In this document: one piece after another, positions 31,859-42,795 of the stretch
How the letters are laid out: each line of letters begins with the position of its first letter
Position numbering within the stretch: position 1 is the first letter of the stretch
NCBI GenBank assembly: GCA_026122225.1
Contig: JANEZZ010002659.1
Coordinates: forward strand, 62,001-126,000
Reading direction: 5' to 3'
Source: Heloderma charlesbogerti
Taxonomy: Eukaryota; Chordata; Lepidosauria; Squamata; Helodermatidae
Length of the DNA stretch: 64,000 bases
Notes under the pieces: model-generated
Database searches by the model: none
What the model was told of the DNA's origin: nothing
What the model saw: the letters and a program-made list of their open reading frames with translations, nothing else
Translations under genes and position numbers: made by a program

Positions 31859-32241
31859 TAGGAATGTTCGGGCTGTGTAAACTCCGTTCTGTCTGTGTTT
31901 TGTGGATTGTCAGGCACCTTTCGTTCCGTTGTCTGCCCACTGATGGAAACACATTACTTTCATTTGCAAATTTGTGCACATTTGCATTTGTACATATTCA
32001 CATTTGCACAAATTCGCACATATGAGAATGTGCAAATTCCCCCTAAATGCACATTTCCCCCACTTTAGCTGATGGGGGAAATGTGCATTTCTTATTGTGT
32101 GTATTTTTCAGCGATGAGATTTGTGCAAAATTCTGGAAAGATGGAAAACCAGTCCTCAAGTCTGCGCAATCCGCCCAATGGGAGAAAAGCCACTCCGCTG
32201 CAGAATCCGCAAGTCGGATTCATGAAAATCCAAACTCCCTA
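31859..32241 (-). mobile_element. hAT-like MITE (family 2)
   Basis: 383 bp, starts TAGGAATGTTCGGGCTGTG, contains GGATTGTCAGGCACCTTTCG and AATGTGCATTTCTTATTGTG, ends CAAACTCCCTA. Flanks CTTACAGC and CTTGCAGT match at 6 of 8, as an old hAT duplication would. Confidence 0.75.
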
Positions 32242-32819
32242 CTTGCAGTAGCAGCAGCAAACCAACAACAAAAAACACTTTAGGAAAACAGGAAGAAGCT
32301 GTGTTATTTCCACTGCTAATGGTGACCCCCCCACACACACACGCACAAATACTGTTGGAGTTTTTCTCCTGCCACTGGAGTTGATTTGGCAAAATAATCC
32401 CCCCCCCATTTTTCTGCCCATGAATAGGGTGGAGAATTTTGGTGGGGGCATTTTCACTCCACTCCAGTGGCATACTGGTACACTTCGAAGTGCAGGTTCT
32501 CATCATGACAGCCCCCATTGCCACAAGCCCCCAAGAAGAATCCATAGCTATGTGCCCAACACTCATGCGTGCTCAAAGGAGCCAACTGTCTGGTTAGAAA
32601 CTCCATAACAAAGCACAGCCATCCAAAACAAACAAAGCAAACCACTAATAAAATGTCACAATCAAATTTACAGGGCATGACTGCAGTTCTGTGCATAGTT
32701 ACCTGGGAGCAAACTTCACTGAACTCAGCTCTGCTTCCTTCTGACTGCAAAGGTTCAATTGTAAAACACATTGAGCTTTCACAAAAGATCTTCAGCCAGC
32801 TGAAATGCAACCTTCAGCA
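32242..32819. other. Unassigned sequence
   Basis: No recognised repeat or gene; a C9 run near 32399 and a small CA stretch near 32335. Confidence 0.3.
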
Positions 32820-33132
32820 CAGGGTGCAGAACCAAATCCACCCCTCTGCGATTTTCCAGAAGGATCCACCCCCTTCTCTTGGCCCCACCCCCTTTCCCCT
32901 GACCACTGATTCTTTGATAGTTTCCTGGCTTTTGTGCATTTCCCCCCATTCTAAATGGTCAAAATGCCTCTCCTGAGGCTTAGTCCATCAAGTAAGACCT
33001 TTAAGCTAAAATAGGCTGGTGTTTTGGCCCCACCCCTTTTATCTTTTGCTCCGCCCACCATTGGAATGCTGCTCCCAAGAGCTTCTCTGAAGTGGAATTT
33101 GGCCTTGGGCTGAAAGAGGTTTGACACCCCTG
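32820..33132 (-). mobile_element. Repeat family 6 ('GGGGTGTCAAACCTCTTTC')
   Basis: Ends with GAAAGAGGTTTGACACCCCT and includes GTTTCCTGGCTTTTGTGCAT and CCCCACCCC blocks shared with 38055-38340 and 39378-39570. Probably another short DNA element; ends not fixed. Confidence 0.5.
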
Positions 33133-33540
33133 CTTTGGCTTTTAATTAGAAATGCAAGCAACCTTGCATTGAAGTGTTACCATCAAAATGGCTAGTGTGA
33201 AGTAGGAACTTTATCAAAGAAAAGGAAAGAAGCATCCAGTCTCTGCTTTGTTTTTTTCCTCATTCTCTGACTTCCTTTATGTGATGCTCTCACAAACAAC
33301 AGCACCATCCAAAGGACCAAGAGCTTCTATTCAGGGAAAGAACAACAGGAAGGGAAGATCACCCCACTCTGAACTGGATATAAATGCTCACTCAAAGCTC
33401 ACCACTTTGTTCTGGGCTTGAAGGACTGAGCTCCCTCTGCTCCCTTTTCCTTTCCTTTCCCTTGTGTGTCTTATCTTCAGGGCTGCCCCAAGACATTTTG
33501 CTGCCTAGGACTAAGATGGGACAGTCATTCCTTGTACAGA
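33133..33540. other. Unassigned; small hAT-like MITE end at 33478-33530
   Basis: CAGGGCTGCCCCAAGACATT at 33479 is an end of the 15493-type MITE. The rest has no recognised repeat or gene. Confidence 0.4.
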
Positions 33541-33548
33541 ACTGGCAG

Positions 33549-34304
33549 TAGGGATGGCAGAGAATTCCACCACGGATTCCAGTGAGGCCAGATTCTTTAG
33601 AATCCAGCCCTCCGGAATCCGTGGTGGAACGGCCTCCTGCACCCCTGCCCCCCCGCGGAATCCCCCCGGGACAGCACTTACCTGGGGCGGATGCGGCAGA
33701 TGCGGCGGCGGCTGGTCTCCTGGCCGGCCACTGCTGGGCTGCTGCCGCTGCCATTGCCACCCTTGCAGCCGTGATAGGCTATGTAAGAATTTACGTAGCC
33801 TAACATGGCTAACCCCCCCCCAAAAACCCAGCGTACGCAAGTGGCAGCAGCTACGGCGGCCGCCATTTGCATTCTGTATTTTTCACCAATTTATCTTACA
33901 TAAATATTTATGTAAGATAAAATGGCGAAAAAAAGGGGAACGCAAATAGTGTAGTGGGCGCTATTTGTGTTCCTTTATTTTTCGCCGTTCTAGCCTACGT
34001 AAGTATTTATGTAAATTCTTATGTAGCCTATCATGGCTGCCTGGCTGGATGCAAATGGCAGCCTCTACGGCGGCCACCATTTGCGTCTGCAGCAGCCCGT
34101 CCATGGCCAGAAATCCGGTTGCGGATGGCCCTGGCCGGCTGCTCCATGGCCTGGCCGCGGAGCGGAGCCGGCCGTCGAGGATTCCAGGGGGGAGGACCGG
34201 ATCGCCTCCCGTCCCGTCAAGGATTCCAGGGGGAGGGATGGAGCGCCTCCCCCCCCCACCGCGAAAGATTCCGCGAAAAGGTAAGTGAGTTTCGTACATC
34301 CCTA
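33549..34304 (+). mobile_element. PAL-hAT element, copy E
   Basis: 756-bp element, TAGGGATGGCAGAGAATTCC to TTTCGTACATCCCTA, flanked by perfect ACTGGCAG (33541-33548 and 34305-34312). Palindromic core centred near 33954 (CGCAAATAGTGTAGTGGGCG), with TTATCTTACATAAATATTTA as left sub-hairpin, TGATAGGCTA... at 33772-33805 and a two-part AGCCTACGTAAG region near 33992-34033. No transposase frame. Confidence 0.93.
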
Positions 34305-34312
34305 ACTGGCAG

Positions 34313-34843
34313 TTAGGGATAGATGGAGTCACCCCAGTCCCTCTCACACGCTGTGTGCCGGACCCAGACTAGGCCAAGTGCTGTGTGCCTGACCCAGGCC
34401 AGCCAGCCACCCCTACTCACCGTACTGTGTGAGCCGCTGGATGGTCTGCGAGCACCTGGCGAATGGTGCATGGTCACCCATTCCCTCAGCAAGCCACCAT
34501 TTTGTGTAAAAATGGTGGCTTGTTCTTTCATGTAAAGGGCCTTTTATGCAAATGGTGGTCATAAGGCAGCCATCGACACAGGATTATAGGAGTAAATGGT
34601 CCATTTCTGCCTGTAATCTTGCAAGAATGGCTGCTTTGTGGCCCCCAAGGCCCTTTACGTGAAAGAATGAGCCACCATTTTGCGCAAAATGGCAGCGTGG
34701 TTGACTAGCGGAGACCACTGCACTTGCCCAACTTGGGGCTCACCTGGTCCGGCATGCATGGCGGTCTGAGGGCTGGGAGGCTGGAAGGCGGGGGGGGGAG
34801 TCCGCCAGACTCCACCCCACTCTTGGACACCTGTGACATTCCT
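34313..34843. mobile_element. Second hairpin-rich hAT-like MITE at the same target site
   Basis: About 531 bp, TTAGGGATAGATGGAG to GTGACATTCCT. It starts directly after the middle ACTGGCAG and is followed by another ACTGGCAG (34844-34851). Interior has AAGCCACCATTTTGTG and its complement, AAAGGGCCTTTTATGC with GGCCCTTTACGTGAAAG, and CCATTTTGCGCAAAATGG, a perfect palindrome. It shares architecture but little sequence with PAL-hAT. A related worn copy is at 52200-52492. Confidence 0.85.
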
Positions 34844-34939
34844 ACTGGCAGCTGAATTTTATCTCAACAGTGGCAATGGGACAGCATCCTCGACCACACA
34901 TGGGGCAGGAGGCTAGTTTCCCAAACTGTGCAAAATTTG

Positions 34940-35376
34940 CATGTGCCATATGTGCCTGCCTGGACCTTAAGATCATCATCAGCGGCCCTTCTCCGTGAGC
35001 CCCTGCCAAAGGAAGTGAGGCGGGTGGCTACTAGGAGGAGGGCTTTTTCTGTTGTGGCACCCTGGCTCTGGAATGAGCTCCCTAGTGAGGTTCGCCTGGC
35101 GCCTACATTGTACTCCTTTCGGCGCCAGGTGAAGACCTTTTTATTTTCCCAGGCATTTTAGCATTTTAGCTTTCTAAATTTTTATCTTTGCTGTTTTAAA
35201 TCTGTATTTTAAACTCCTGTACTGCTGCTAGGTTTTATTGTGGTTGTATTGTTATATTGTGGTTTTAATGTTCTATATATTTTAAATTGTTTTATTGTGT
35301 GTTGTTTGGTTTTAATTTTTGTGAACCGCCCAGAGAGCTTCGGCTATTGGGCAGTATAGAAATGAAATAAATAAAT
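34940..35376 (+). mobile_element. L2-type LINE 3' end
   Basis: Coding tail (to about 35161) reads RRAFSVVAPWLWNELPSEVR, then a YSFRRQVKTFLFSQAF-like end, a conserved C-terminal motif of L2-group polymerases. The UTR ends CCGCCCAGAGAGCTTCGGCT and a GAAATAAATAAAT tail. Reads open for 77 codons but is heavily 5' truncated. Confidence 0.88.
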
Positions 35377-35631
35377 TTCCTCCAAAATGTCAATTTTCAT
35401 ACTTTAGCCTATGGGAGAAATGTTCATTTTTGGCTGTGTGTTGTTTTGTGTGTGTGTGTGTATTTTTCTACAATGAAAGTTGTGCAAAATTCAGGAAAGT
35501 TAGAAAAATGGCCCGCAAGTCCAAGGAATCTGCCCAACAGGGGAAAAGCAAGTCCACTGCAGAATCCACAGGTCAGATCCATGAAAATCTGAACTCACGT
35601 AGTTCCATTGCAGATTTCTCTGACATCCCTA
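35377..35631 (-). mobile_element. hAT-like MITE (family 2), truncated
   Basis: Ends GATTTCTCTGACATCCCTA and includes AGTTGTGCAAAATTCAGGAA and TACTTTAGCCTATGGGAGAA. Left part is missing and it joins the L2 tail directly. Confidence 0.7.
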
Positions 35632-35962
35632 GTTGCACCACTCCTTTGAACTCCTGGCCCCAGGCTGGCTGCTCACCCCAATAGCAAACACAGAAGAGTC
35701 AATATTCAAAGCAGCAAGACATGGCAAATCAAAGCTGTAGCAAATCGAATTGATCACTCACTTTCAATCCTGCTAAAAGCCTGGATAAACCCTACAGTTT
35801 TGATCTAGTGTCAAACCCACCCACCCCACGCCCAAATCTTCAATACAAACAACCTCCAAACTGACAAGGGGAAGAATTTCTACAAATGAAGGGCCACAGA
35901 ACTGCCTGGGCTCTCCCATATTACACTGCAGATGGGGAGATCGCATAACTGAACCCCTTTTC

Positions 35963-36004
<42 letters not shown>

Positions 36005-36322
36005 TTTTTAAAAATCCACAAGCTCAGAAAAATAGCACGTTAGGGAAAAGGCAAGAGTCTCCTGGAATTCTTGTCCACGACTGCTAGTTTATTATGTGCA
36101 GGGATTTATGTATTTATTTTGCATGGAGAAATCATTCAGTCAGGTGAGACCAACACACACACACACACACACACACATGACTGAAGTCTGAAGCAATATG
36201 ACCTAGACACAATTTGTGACAGTAAGAAGTAAGCCTCATGTGTAAAACCAAAACCAAAACCAGAAGTAAAAAACCTGGGTCAGCTCTTGTGCGTGATTCC
36301 ATGAATACAATGCCTTCACTGG
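35632..36322. other. Unassigned, with (AAT)n and (CA)n tracts
   Basis: (ATA/AAT)n at about 35956-36003 and (CA)n at 36151-36177. No gene or named repeat between them. Confidence 0.6.
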
Positions 36323-36571
36323 CCAGTGGTAGTGGCGTAATGGTTAGAGCGTTGGGCTAGGACTCAGGAGATCCGGGTTCTAGTCCCCACTTGGCCACGA
36401 AGCTCAATGGGTGACTTTGGGCCAGTCACTGACTCTCAGTCTAACTTTCCTCACAGGGTTGTTGTGAGGATGAAATGGAGAGGAGGAGGAGCATTCTGTA
36501 CACTGCTTTGGGTTCCCTGGAGTAAAAATGGTGGGATATAAATGCAATAAATACATACATACATACATACC
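36323..36571 (+). mobile_element. tRNA-derived SINE (type T1), complete
   Basis: Head with polymerase III boxes: A-box-like TGGCGTAATGGTTAGAGCGT and B-box-like GGGTTCTAGTCC. The body has CACAGGGTTGTTGTGAGGAT, and the tail GGTGGGATATAAATGCAATA followed by (ATAC)n. The tail resembles a LINE 3' end and suggests retrotransposition by an L2-like LINE. Other copies: 7745-7955, 49455-50480. Confidence 0.9.
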
Positions 36572-37781
36572 CTGCCGGGAGATTCCAGGGCTAGAATTGG
36601 GAACCCTCAGCTCCGTGCATGGCTGCCACATGTGGTGAGCCACTGAAGTTGAGGCCTGAACATTCTCTGGCATTGGCCATCATGTTTGGGATAGGACTTG
36701 GATTGAGCAACAATTGCCTTCCTGGTTGCAGTGTGTTTCAGTGTGCTTTTTGGCTCTCACTCCTGGTCCCTCACCTTTGGAACCCTGGCACAACGCTTGT
36801 CCCCTGGCTGCCCGTCCCTCAGCCTGGACAAACCCCCTGGAGTGGAATCAGGTTCAGGTATAGATGGCCAGTCTGCCAAGACCCAGAAAGAGGAAGGAAT
36901 CCCTCTTGGAGAAGAAAATACGAATGAGCTTGGAATTGCTGAGTCAGGACCCCTGAATGTTGCTCCCCTTCTCCATCGATTCTGAGCCACGGAATGATTT
37001 GCCATGTGGTTTCAATAAAGCTTTTGGAGATTGTTATGCTAAATGAAAAAGGGGGAATGGTGGTGGTGGTGGGGAGCGGAGGGAGTAATTGCCTTCACCA
37101 CCTTGAAAAACTCCAGATATATAGCTTGGAGAAATATAATTAGCTGCTAACTTTGAAAGATGCATTGGACTTTGGGTAATGGGGAAAAGAGAGGCAAGTA
37201 TTAAAAACTGGAAGGGGCAAAAAGAAAGATTATGGGGCTCTGGCATGCGAATGGAAGGAGGCCTGCATGTTTTCAATTAGGATCTCTTTCGTATGCTGAG
37301 AAAAGCAGCAAATTAAAATAAAATTAAAACATACACACAATAACAACAACAAACCCAGTTAACAGTATGCTAAAGAGACACATACCAAGTGTAAAGTCTT
37401 GGTGAATAAAATGGGGGTGGGGGGGACGGGGAAGGATGTGATTTTTCCTTCAGTCTTGCTAGCGAACAAAAGCTATTTTAAAATATGGGAAGGTGATATT
37501 TATACTGTGTTTAATATTTCATGAGTCTTTCATTTCTGCTAAACAGTATTTGCAAATATTTCTAAGTACCCATTGGCAACATACAAAGAAAAGGAGTTTT
37601 GTTTTTACTGTCTGGGGAAAGCACAGAAATCTCGATCATGGCATGTTCGTGGAAAGGAGGGGGAATGACCAAAGTGGAGGCTGTTTCCCTTAGGGTGACC
37701 ACGTGTCCTCCTTTGCAGAGGGCAATCCTCTCTTATAAGGGCTCTCAGAGAACAGTTTTCTACTAGAAGGGGTCCTCTACT
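36572..37781. other. Unassigned, partly AT-rich unique-looking sequence
   Basis: No recognised repeat or gene. 37040-37500 is purine- and A-rich with G runs near 37412. Confidence 0.35.
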
Positions 37782-37935
37782 TAGGGGAGGCTGGTGGCTC
37801 TGAGGTCAGTGGGGCAGTGAATCCACTCTGGGTTTCAGTCACCTTGGATCACTCCATTAGAGTTCTGACTGGTTCTGACTGAAACCCAGAGCGGATTCAC
37901 TGCCCCACTGATCTCGGAGCCACCAGCCTCCACCA
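37782..37935. mobile_element. hAT-like MITE, family 4, with perfect TSD
   Basis: 154-bp near-perfect inverted repeat from TAGGGGAGGCTGGTGGCTC to GAGCCACCAGCCTCCACCA. Perfect duplication CCTCTACT at 37774-37781 and 37936-37943. The two halves pair along most of their length (CAGTGAATCCACTCTGGGTT with AACCCAGAGCGGATTCACTG). Confidence 0.92.
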
Positions 37936-38054
37936 CCTCTACTGGAAGGGCTGTCCAGTTCAAACAGTAAAGATATTACACCATTTTCCCCCACCCCCCG
38001 AATGGCGTATGGCCAGGGTTGGCAGGAGTTGTAGTCCAAAACATCAGCAGAGGA

Positions 38055-38340
38055 AGGTTGCTTTTGCCAAGGGTGGTGGTGAACCTCTTTCAGACCAAGA
38101 GCTGAATTCAGTTTTGGAGAAGCTTCCTGAGGCTAAGTTCCAGTGGTGGGCAAGGCTGAAGGCAAAAGGAGTGAGGCCCAAAATACAGAAAAATACCAGC
38201 AAATCGTAGCTTATATCTCTTACTGCCAGTAACCAAGTTTTAGGAGAGAGACATTTCAACCTTTTAGAATGGGGGAAAAATGCACAACAGCCAGGAAACC
38301 ACCAATCAATGGTTGGGAAAGGGGTGTGACTGGGAGCCCA
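38055..38340 (+). mobile_element. Repeat family 6
   Basis: GGTGAACCTCTTTCAGACCA near the start and CAGCCAGGAAACCACCAATC near the end match 32820-33132 reversed. A MITE fragment of the CCAGATG family may abut at 37990-38050. Confidence 0.5.
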
Positions 38341-39139
38341 GAAGGACTGGATTCTGCTCCCTGACATTCCACACCATGGCTTCATGCCCTGCTTGTAGGC
38401 TTCCTTGAGATATCTGTTGAAAACAGAATACTGGACTAGGTAGATTTTTGGTTTATTTCCAGCGAGACAGATCTTAGGGGAGGGGAGAGCCAAGGAGTTC
38501 AAAGTGTTAGAACCACCAGGTCAAAACTGCAGTGATAAACCATTGTCTTTGTCTCAGGAGCCAGTATGAAACAGTCTGAAGGCTGTTGAGTAGCAATGTC
38601 ATAACATCTTGATGGTCACCGCCCCCATTTTCCAGTAGGAAAACAAGAGGAAAACATAGCACAGCAATGACGACCTCATAGCAACCAAGGAGAGATAAAT
38701 GGTGTCCCTGGATTTTGTACATCATGGATGCCTAAGAGTCAAGAAGTGTTTCTTTCCTTGCCCTGCCCCTCCTGGCTTGGTCCCATCCCGCACCCTGGCC
38801 TACCCCTGTTCCCCTTGCAATTGTGACAGGGAATGATGTCAGACTCTCATCCTGGTGGGTCAGAGCTGTCAGCGATCATGCGGGCGCCAGGGCCGCAACC
38901 GTAGTGACGCTTCATTGCCGAAGAACCGGTGAGAAATTAAATTCTCCACTTGGCTGGTCCGGGTGACTCAGTTTTGCTCCGCCAACTTGTTTCTTCATTA
39001 TATTTTTGGCCGATAACTGACTGCGAGCTTGTCTTGTCTGTTTAATGCCAGTTCAACGGCTCCATGAGAGGAGCCATAGTTGTCTGTCTCAGCTAAGGCA
39101 CACCAGATGACTATCCCCACCTCATTTATTTTACAGACA
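38341..39139. other. Unassigned sequence
   Basis: No recognised repeat or gene. The part 38870-39100 is CpG-richer and looks unique. Confidence 0.3.
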
Positions 39140-39142
39140 GGT

Positions 39143-39207
<65 letters not shown>

Positions 39208-39208
39208 G
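39140..39208. repeat. (GT)n(GA)n compound microsatellite
   Basis: About 14 GT units followed by GA units with one AA interruption. Such tracts can adopt Z-DNA or triplex forms. Confidence 0.95.
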
Positions 39209-39377
39209 GCGAGGGGAATTGCCTGAAGTTGCAACGTCTCTTGAGAAGTTTACATGGTTTTGCTGTTCTGCTTCTTTTGCCTCAAGATTCCTCAAGAGAA
39301 ATTTGGGGGGCCTTAATGTCTAAGGTGAATTTTCTTGGGTTTTGTTTTTGTGTGTGTTGAAATGTGTGTTTTTCAGT

Positions 39378-39570
39378 AGGGCAGGGGCGGGGATCTCAGG
39401 CTTGTAGGCCAAATTTAGCCCTCCTGAGATCCCAATTTGCCCCTCCAGGGTTTCTCAGTTGATTATGCCTCCTTTCCCCCAAGCCACTGATTTCCCACTT
39501 ATTTTATGGTGGCTTCCTGGCTTTTGCAGAGTGTTGGTAGAGGCATTTTAAATCTGGGCATTCTGAGGTG
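39378..39570 (+). mobile_element. Repeat family 6, partial
   Basis: GCAGGGGCGGGGATCTCAGG at the start and GGTGGCTTCCTGGCTTTTGC, ATCTGGGCATTCTGAGGTG at the end resemble the other two copies. Confidence 0.4.
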
Positions 39571-40824
39571 AACACATTCACATTCCAAACCATGTAATTA
39601 TGAGCTCCCATGACATTACTACAAACATGGATATCGCCCACCATGCAACTTCACAGTGCACAGTGCAATCACAAATGAATCCACACTTAACAGCAAGAAT
39701 AGCTCAGCTGGATTTTCTTTCTTTCATTGGTATCCTTCAGTCCTGGCAACTAGCCAAGAGGGTAACATTTTAGGCAGGCCAGTAAAATTCTGGATGGGGA
39801 ACAACTGTAGTCCTCACACCACCTGAGATACAATGCTTTTCAACAGACTCTATTCGCACCTTAAGCTGTCATCAGCTATAATCAAGTGAGGAGCACACAA
39901 GTGTAAACCATTCCTAAAGTTCAAGAGGAGAGTCTTCAAGGGCTGGGGTTACTCTTTCTCTCCCCCACCTCGCTGATGATAGATTAACCTACTCTTGGTT
40001 AAGGACAGCAAGCAAACAACCTAAGATCAATGAACTCACTGCTGTCACTGTGGCTACTCAACGCTTGCTCATTTATAGCACAGAAAGAAAAAAAGAAATG
40101 AAAGAATGAGAAACCTTAACCTTCAGGCCCCAGCACTGCTTTTTGAGGGTAGGGTAAGCAGGAGGACTGAGTGCTGATAATGATTATGAATGGAAGCGAT
40201 TATGAGTCAGATCTAAAGACTTATACATTCCAAGTTGCCTCCTCCAGTCGTTTCCTGTTGCATGCATTGTGCACACTGTCTGTGAAGCCAGATAGAGGGA
40301 GAAACTCCCACTGCTCGCTTGTTCCTTCTCTTCCTCCCCCAGCCTTGCCCCTTTCCTTCTCTTTGGCTGGTGTATGCCTGCCAAGAGAGTGAAAGATCCC
40401 TGCCTACTTCTTTTCCTCCCAACTCCAGTTGACTGTGGATCACAGGAAAGGAAAGAAAAATCAGCTATGCTCATAGTGACTCGGGGCACTAAGAAATATA
40501 CCCAGGGAATGTGCCCTGTGGGCCTGCCTCTAGCAATGTCCCCACCTACCTTATTTGTGAAATGTCATCTACCCTCCAGTTTGGAATGGTTTGTACCTAG
40601 GGTGTTCTGCATTCACACCATAGGAAGTAACACTGGAAGCTCCCTTATGCAGAGCTTGGCCACTGAGAAGCCCACAACCTAGTCAAGCAGGCAAAAGCCC
40701 TCTCCTGCTGATGTTTCATATAGCAACTACTAGTTTCATCGCCTTAGGACATGGATATTCTTTTTTGTTATCATAGCTCATAGCTGTTGCAAGACCTCTC
40801 CCCCACCATGATTTTGTCTCATCT
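39571..40824. other. Unassigned sequence
   Basis: No recognised repeat or gene. Overlapping open frames at 40171-40682 have no protein-family features. Confidence 0.35.
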
Positions 40825-40827
40825 TCC

Positions 40828-40930
40828 TTTCATAAGAATGGTGCTGCTGGATCAAACCCAAAAGCCCCATGCCCTCCAACCTCCTGTTCCCCACAGTGGC
40901 CACCTAGATGCCTCCAAAAATCCCCCAGAG
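40828..40930 (-). mobile_element. CR1-A 3' fragment
   Basis: CATAAGAATGGTGCTGCTGG and CCCACAGTGGCCACCTAGAT are the reverse of type A tail blocks. Confidence 0.65.
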
Positions 40931-41033
40931 TGTGAAGGCAATAACTCTCATAAAAATTCTCTTAGGAACAATTGTGCATGCTTCCAGACACTAGGGGGAG
41001 ATAGAGAATGTGTATCAACAGCCACATGGATGA

Positions 41034-41158
41034 TATTCTGGAGGTGACGGACTCGGCCTTGGGGGAGCTGGGGGTGGCGACGGCCAACAGGAAGCTCTGG
41101 CGTGGGCTGGTCCATGAAGTCACAAAGAGTCGGAATTGACTGAGTGAATAAACAACAA
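41034..41158 (+). mobile_element. RTE-BovB LINE 3' end, truncated
   Basis: Short forward BovB end. A mutated C-terminus reads LVHEVTKSRN, followed by AAAGAGTCGGAATTGACTGA and a GAATAAACAACAA tail, the usual BovB terminus. Sauria SINE tails in this window share the AGAGTCGGA-ACGACT block. Confidence 0.85.
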
Positions 41159-41552
41159 ATCAACAGCCTCTTGTCTCGTTCATCCCCCTTGTTGTTTATT
41201 CACTTCCTTCTTCCTTCTTCCTGCTTCCTCTCTTTCCTCTTCCTTCTTCATCTTGCCCCTGCAATGAGCAGCATGCATCTCTCTCGTTGAAGGAAACAAT
41301 AACCATATCTCACTTACACTCACACGCCCAGTGTTTGGGGTTTCTTGTAGTTGAGTTGAACAGTATTAGATAGACTTCTCTTAAGGATATGTAGAACAGT
41401 ACTAATAAAGTAAGTTGATTTGAAGTTCTTTTAAACTGGCTCTAGCCTGCATTCATTGCCTTCAATATTAAATGCTGTGTTGCCACACTTTCTGTGTATA
41501 AAACAATTCTGCTGTAAGTCACACCAGACTTTCCAACAAGAACAGCCGTACA
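41159..41552. other. Unassigned sequence
   Basis: No recognised repeat or gene. Confidence 0.3.
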
Positions 41553-41742
41553 AATCGCATGAAGCTGTCTTAAACTGAGTTGGGTGAATGGCCCATCTAG
41601 CCCAATACTGCCAACACTGACTGGCAGCAGCAGCTCCCCAGGGTTTCAGATGGGAGTCCTTCCCAGCTGGAGATACAAGGGATTGAACCTGGGACCTTCT
41701 CCATGCAAAGCAGGGGCTCCACTACGGAGCTATGGTTGCTCC
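41553..41742 (-). mobile_element. tRNA-derived SINE (type T2)
   Basis: Reverse copy: tail side GCATGAAGCTGTCTTAAACT, body ACTGGCAGCAGCAGCTCCCC, head GATTGAACCTGGGACCTTCT and CCATGCAAAGCAGGGGCTCC (B and A box region). Confidence 0.85.
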
Positions 41743-41749
41743 CAAAATG

Positions 41750-42795
41750 ACTTGGAAAAAAGGCAAGTAAGGGGAGACATGGTAGAGGTGTCCAAAATTA
41801 TGCATGCTATGGAGAAAGTGGACGGGGAGACATTTTTCTCTCTCTTTCATAATACTAGAGCCCAAAGGGGTCATCCCATGAAGCTGATGGGTGGAAGATT
41901 CAGGACAGATCAAAGGAAGGACTTCTCCACACAGCACAGAGTTAAACTATGGGATTCACTTCCACAAGATGTAGTGTTGGCCACCAATTTGGATAGCTTT
42001 AAAAGGGGGTTCAAAAAAATCATGGAGGAGAAGGCGATGAGTGGCTACTAGTCCTGGTGACTGTATCCTACCTCCAATAATCAGAGGCAGTATGCCTATG
42101 TACACCAGTTGCTGGGGAACATGGGCAGGAGGGTGCTGTTGCACTCGTGTCCTGCTTGTGGGTTTCCCATGGGCAGCTGGCAGGCCACAGTGTGAACAGA
42201 ATGCTGGACTAGATGGACCCTTGTGTCAGGAGTGCCCTAGCAGCCTCTTTCAGTACACTCCAATAGCCAACTCAAGACACAGATGAAAGGATTCTTTTCA
42301 AGGCTTTAATCCTTTTACAACTTAATGACTCTTTCAGATGCTAATCACCAGCGACTAAGCAATGAACAGCAGAGTAGCCTATGCTCTGAGTAGGCAGTTG
42401 ATCCCTGTTTGAAGGAGAATCACTTGAAGATCCTGAACTTATGGGCTAGGGAGAGATCCTCCCTCTTTCCCTAGGGTCCATGGGAGGTGGCTGTTGCTTG
42501 CACACCAGACGGGCGCTACGCCTCCTTTCCGCGCCCTCCATCACTCGTTGCGGTCTGCGTCGAGCGTCTATCAAGCCCCCCTCCCGCACTTTCTCACTGC
42601 TAGGATCATATCTATCTCAGGAATGCTGGCAGGAGGAATCTCTGCCAGCTGCTGTGCCTGTGAGGGATGAGCTGGCTCCTCTCCCACGGATTGCTGATCC
42701 TCCTCAGAATCAGAATTGCTCTGGGGTTCTATCAGCTCAGTTTCCACCCTGACATCTTGGCTTGATCCAGCAGGGTACTTCTTATGTCCTTACAT
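41750..42795 (+). mobile_element. CR1-A copy split by a solo LTR
   Basis: 41750-42223 is the RT C-terminal block and UTR: the frame reads RGHPMKLMGGRFRTDQRKDF and KLWDSLPQDVVLATNLDSFK, typical of the CR1-family polymerase tail. It continues after the LTR at 42755 with CTTGGCTTGATCCAGCAGGG and CTTCTTATGTCCTTA. The break falls in GGACCCTTG|GTCTGATCCAGC of intact copies. Confidence 0.88.
42224..42754 (-). mobile_element. Solo LTR inserted in CR1-A
   Basis: 531 bp with perfect 7-bp inverted ends TGTCAGG and CCTGACA. Flanks CCTTG and TCTTG agree at 4 of 5, and the surrounding CR1 tells the pre-insertion order. An ATTAAA-type polyadenylation signal on the reverse strand (reverse of GGCTTTAAT near 42300) favours minus orientation. 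No internal genes, so a solo LTR of an endogenous retrovirus or related element; family not named. Confidence 0.8.

Noticed and set aside
34928..35161. 77-codon forward frame as a small gene
   Set aside because: It is the conserved C-terminal tail of an L2-type polymerase followed by its UTR and tail repeat.
36323..36400. Functional tRNA gene
   Set aside because: A and B boxes are present but the cloverleaf is not maintained and a SINE body and tail follow directly.
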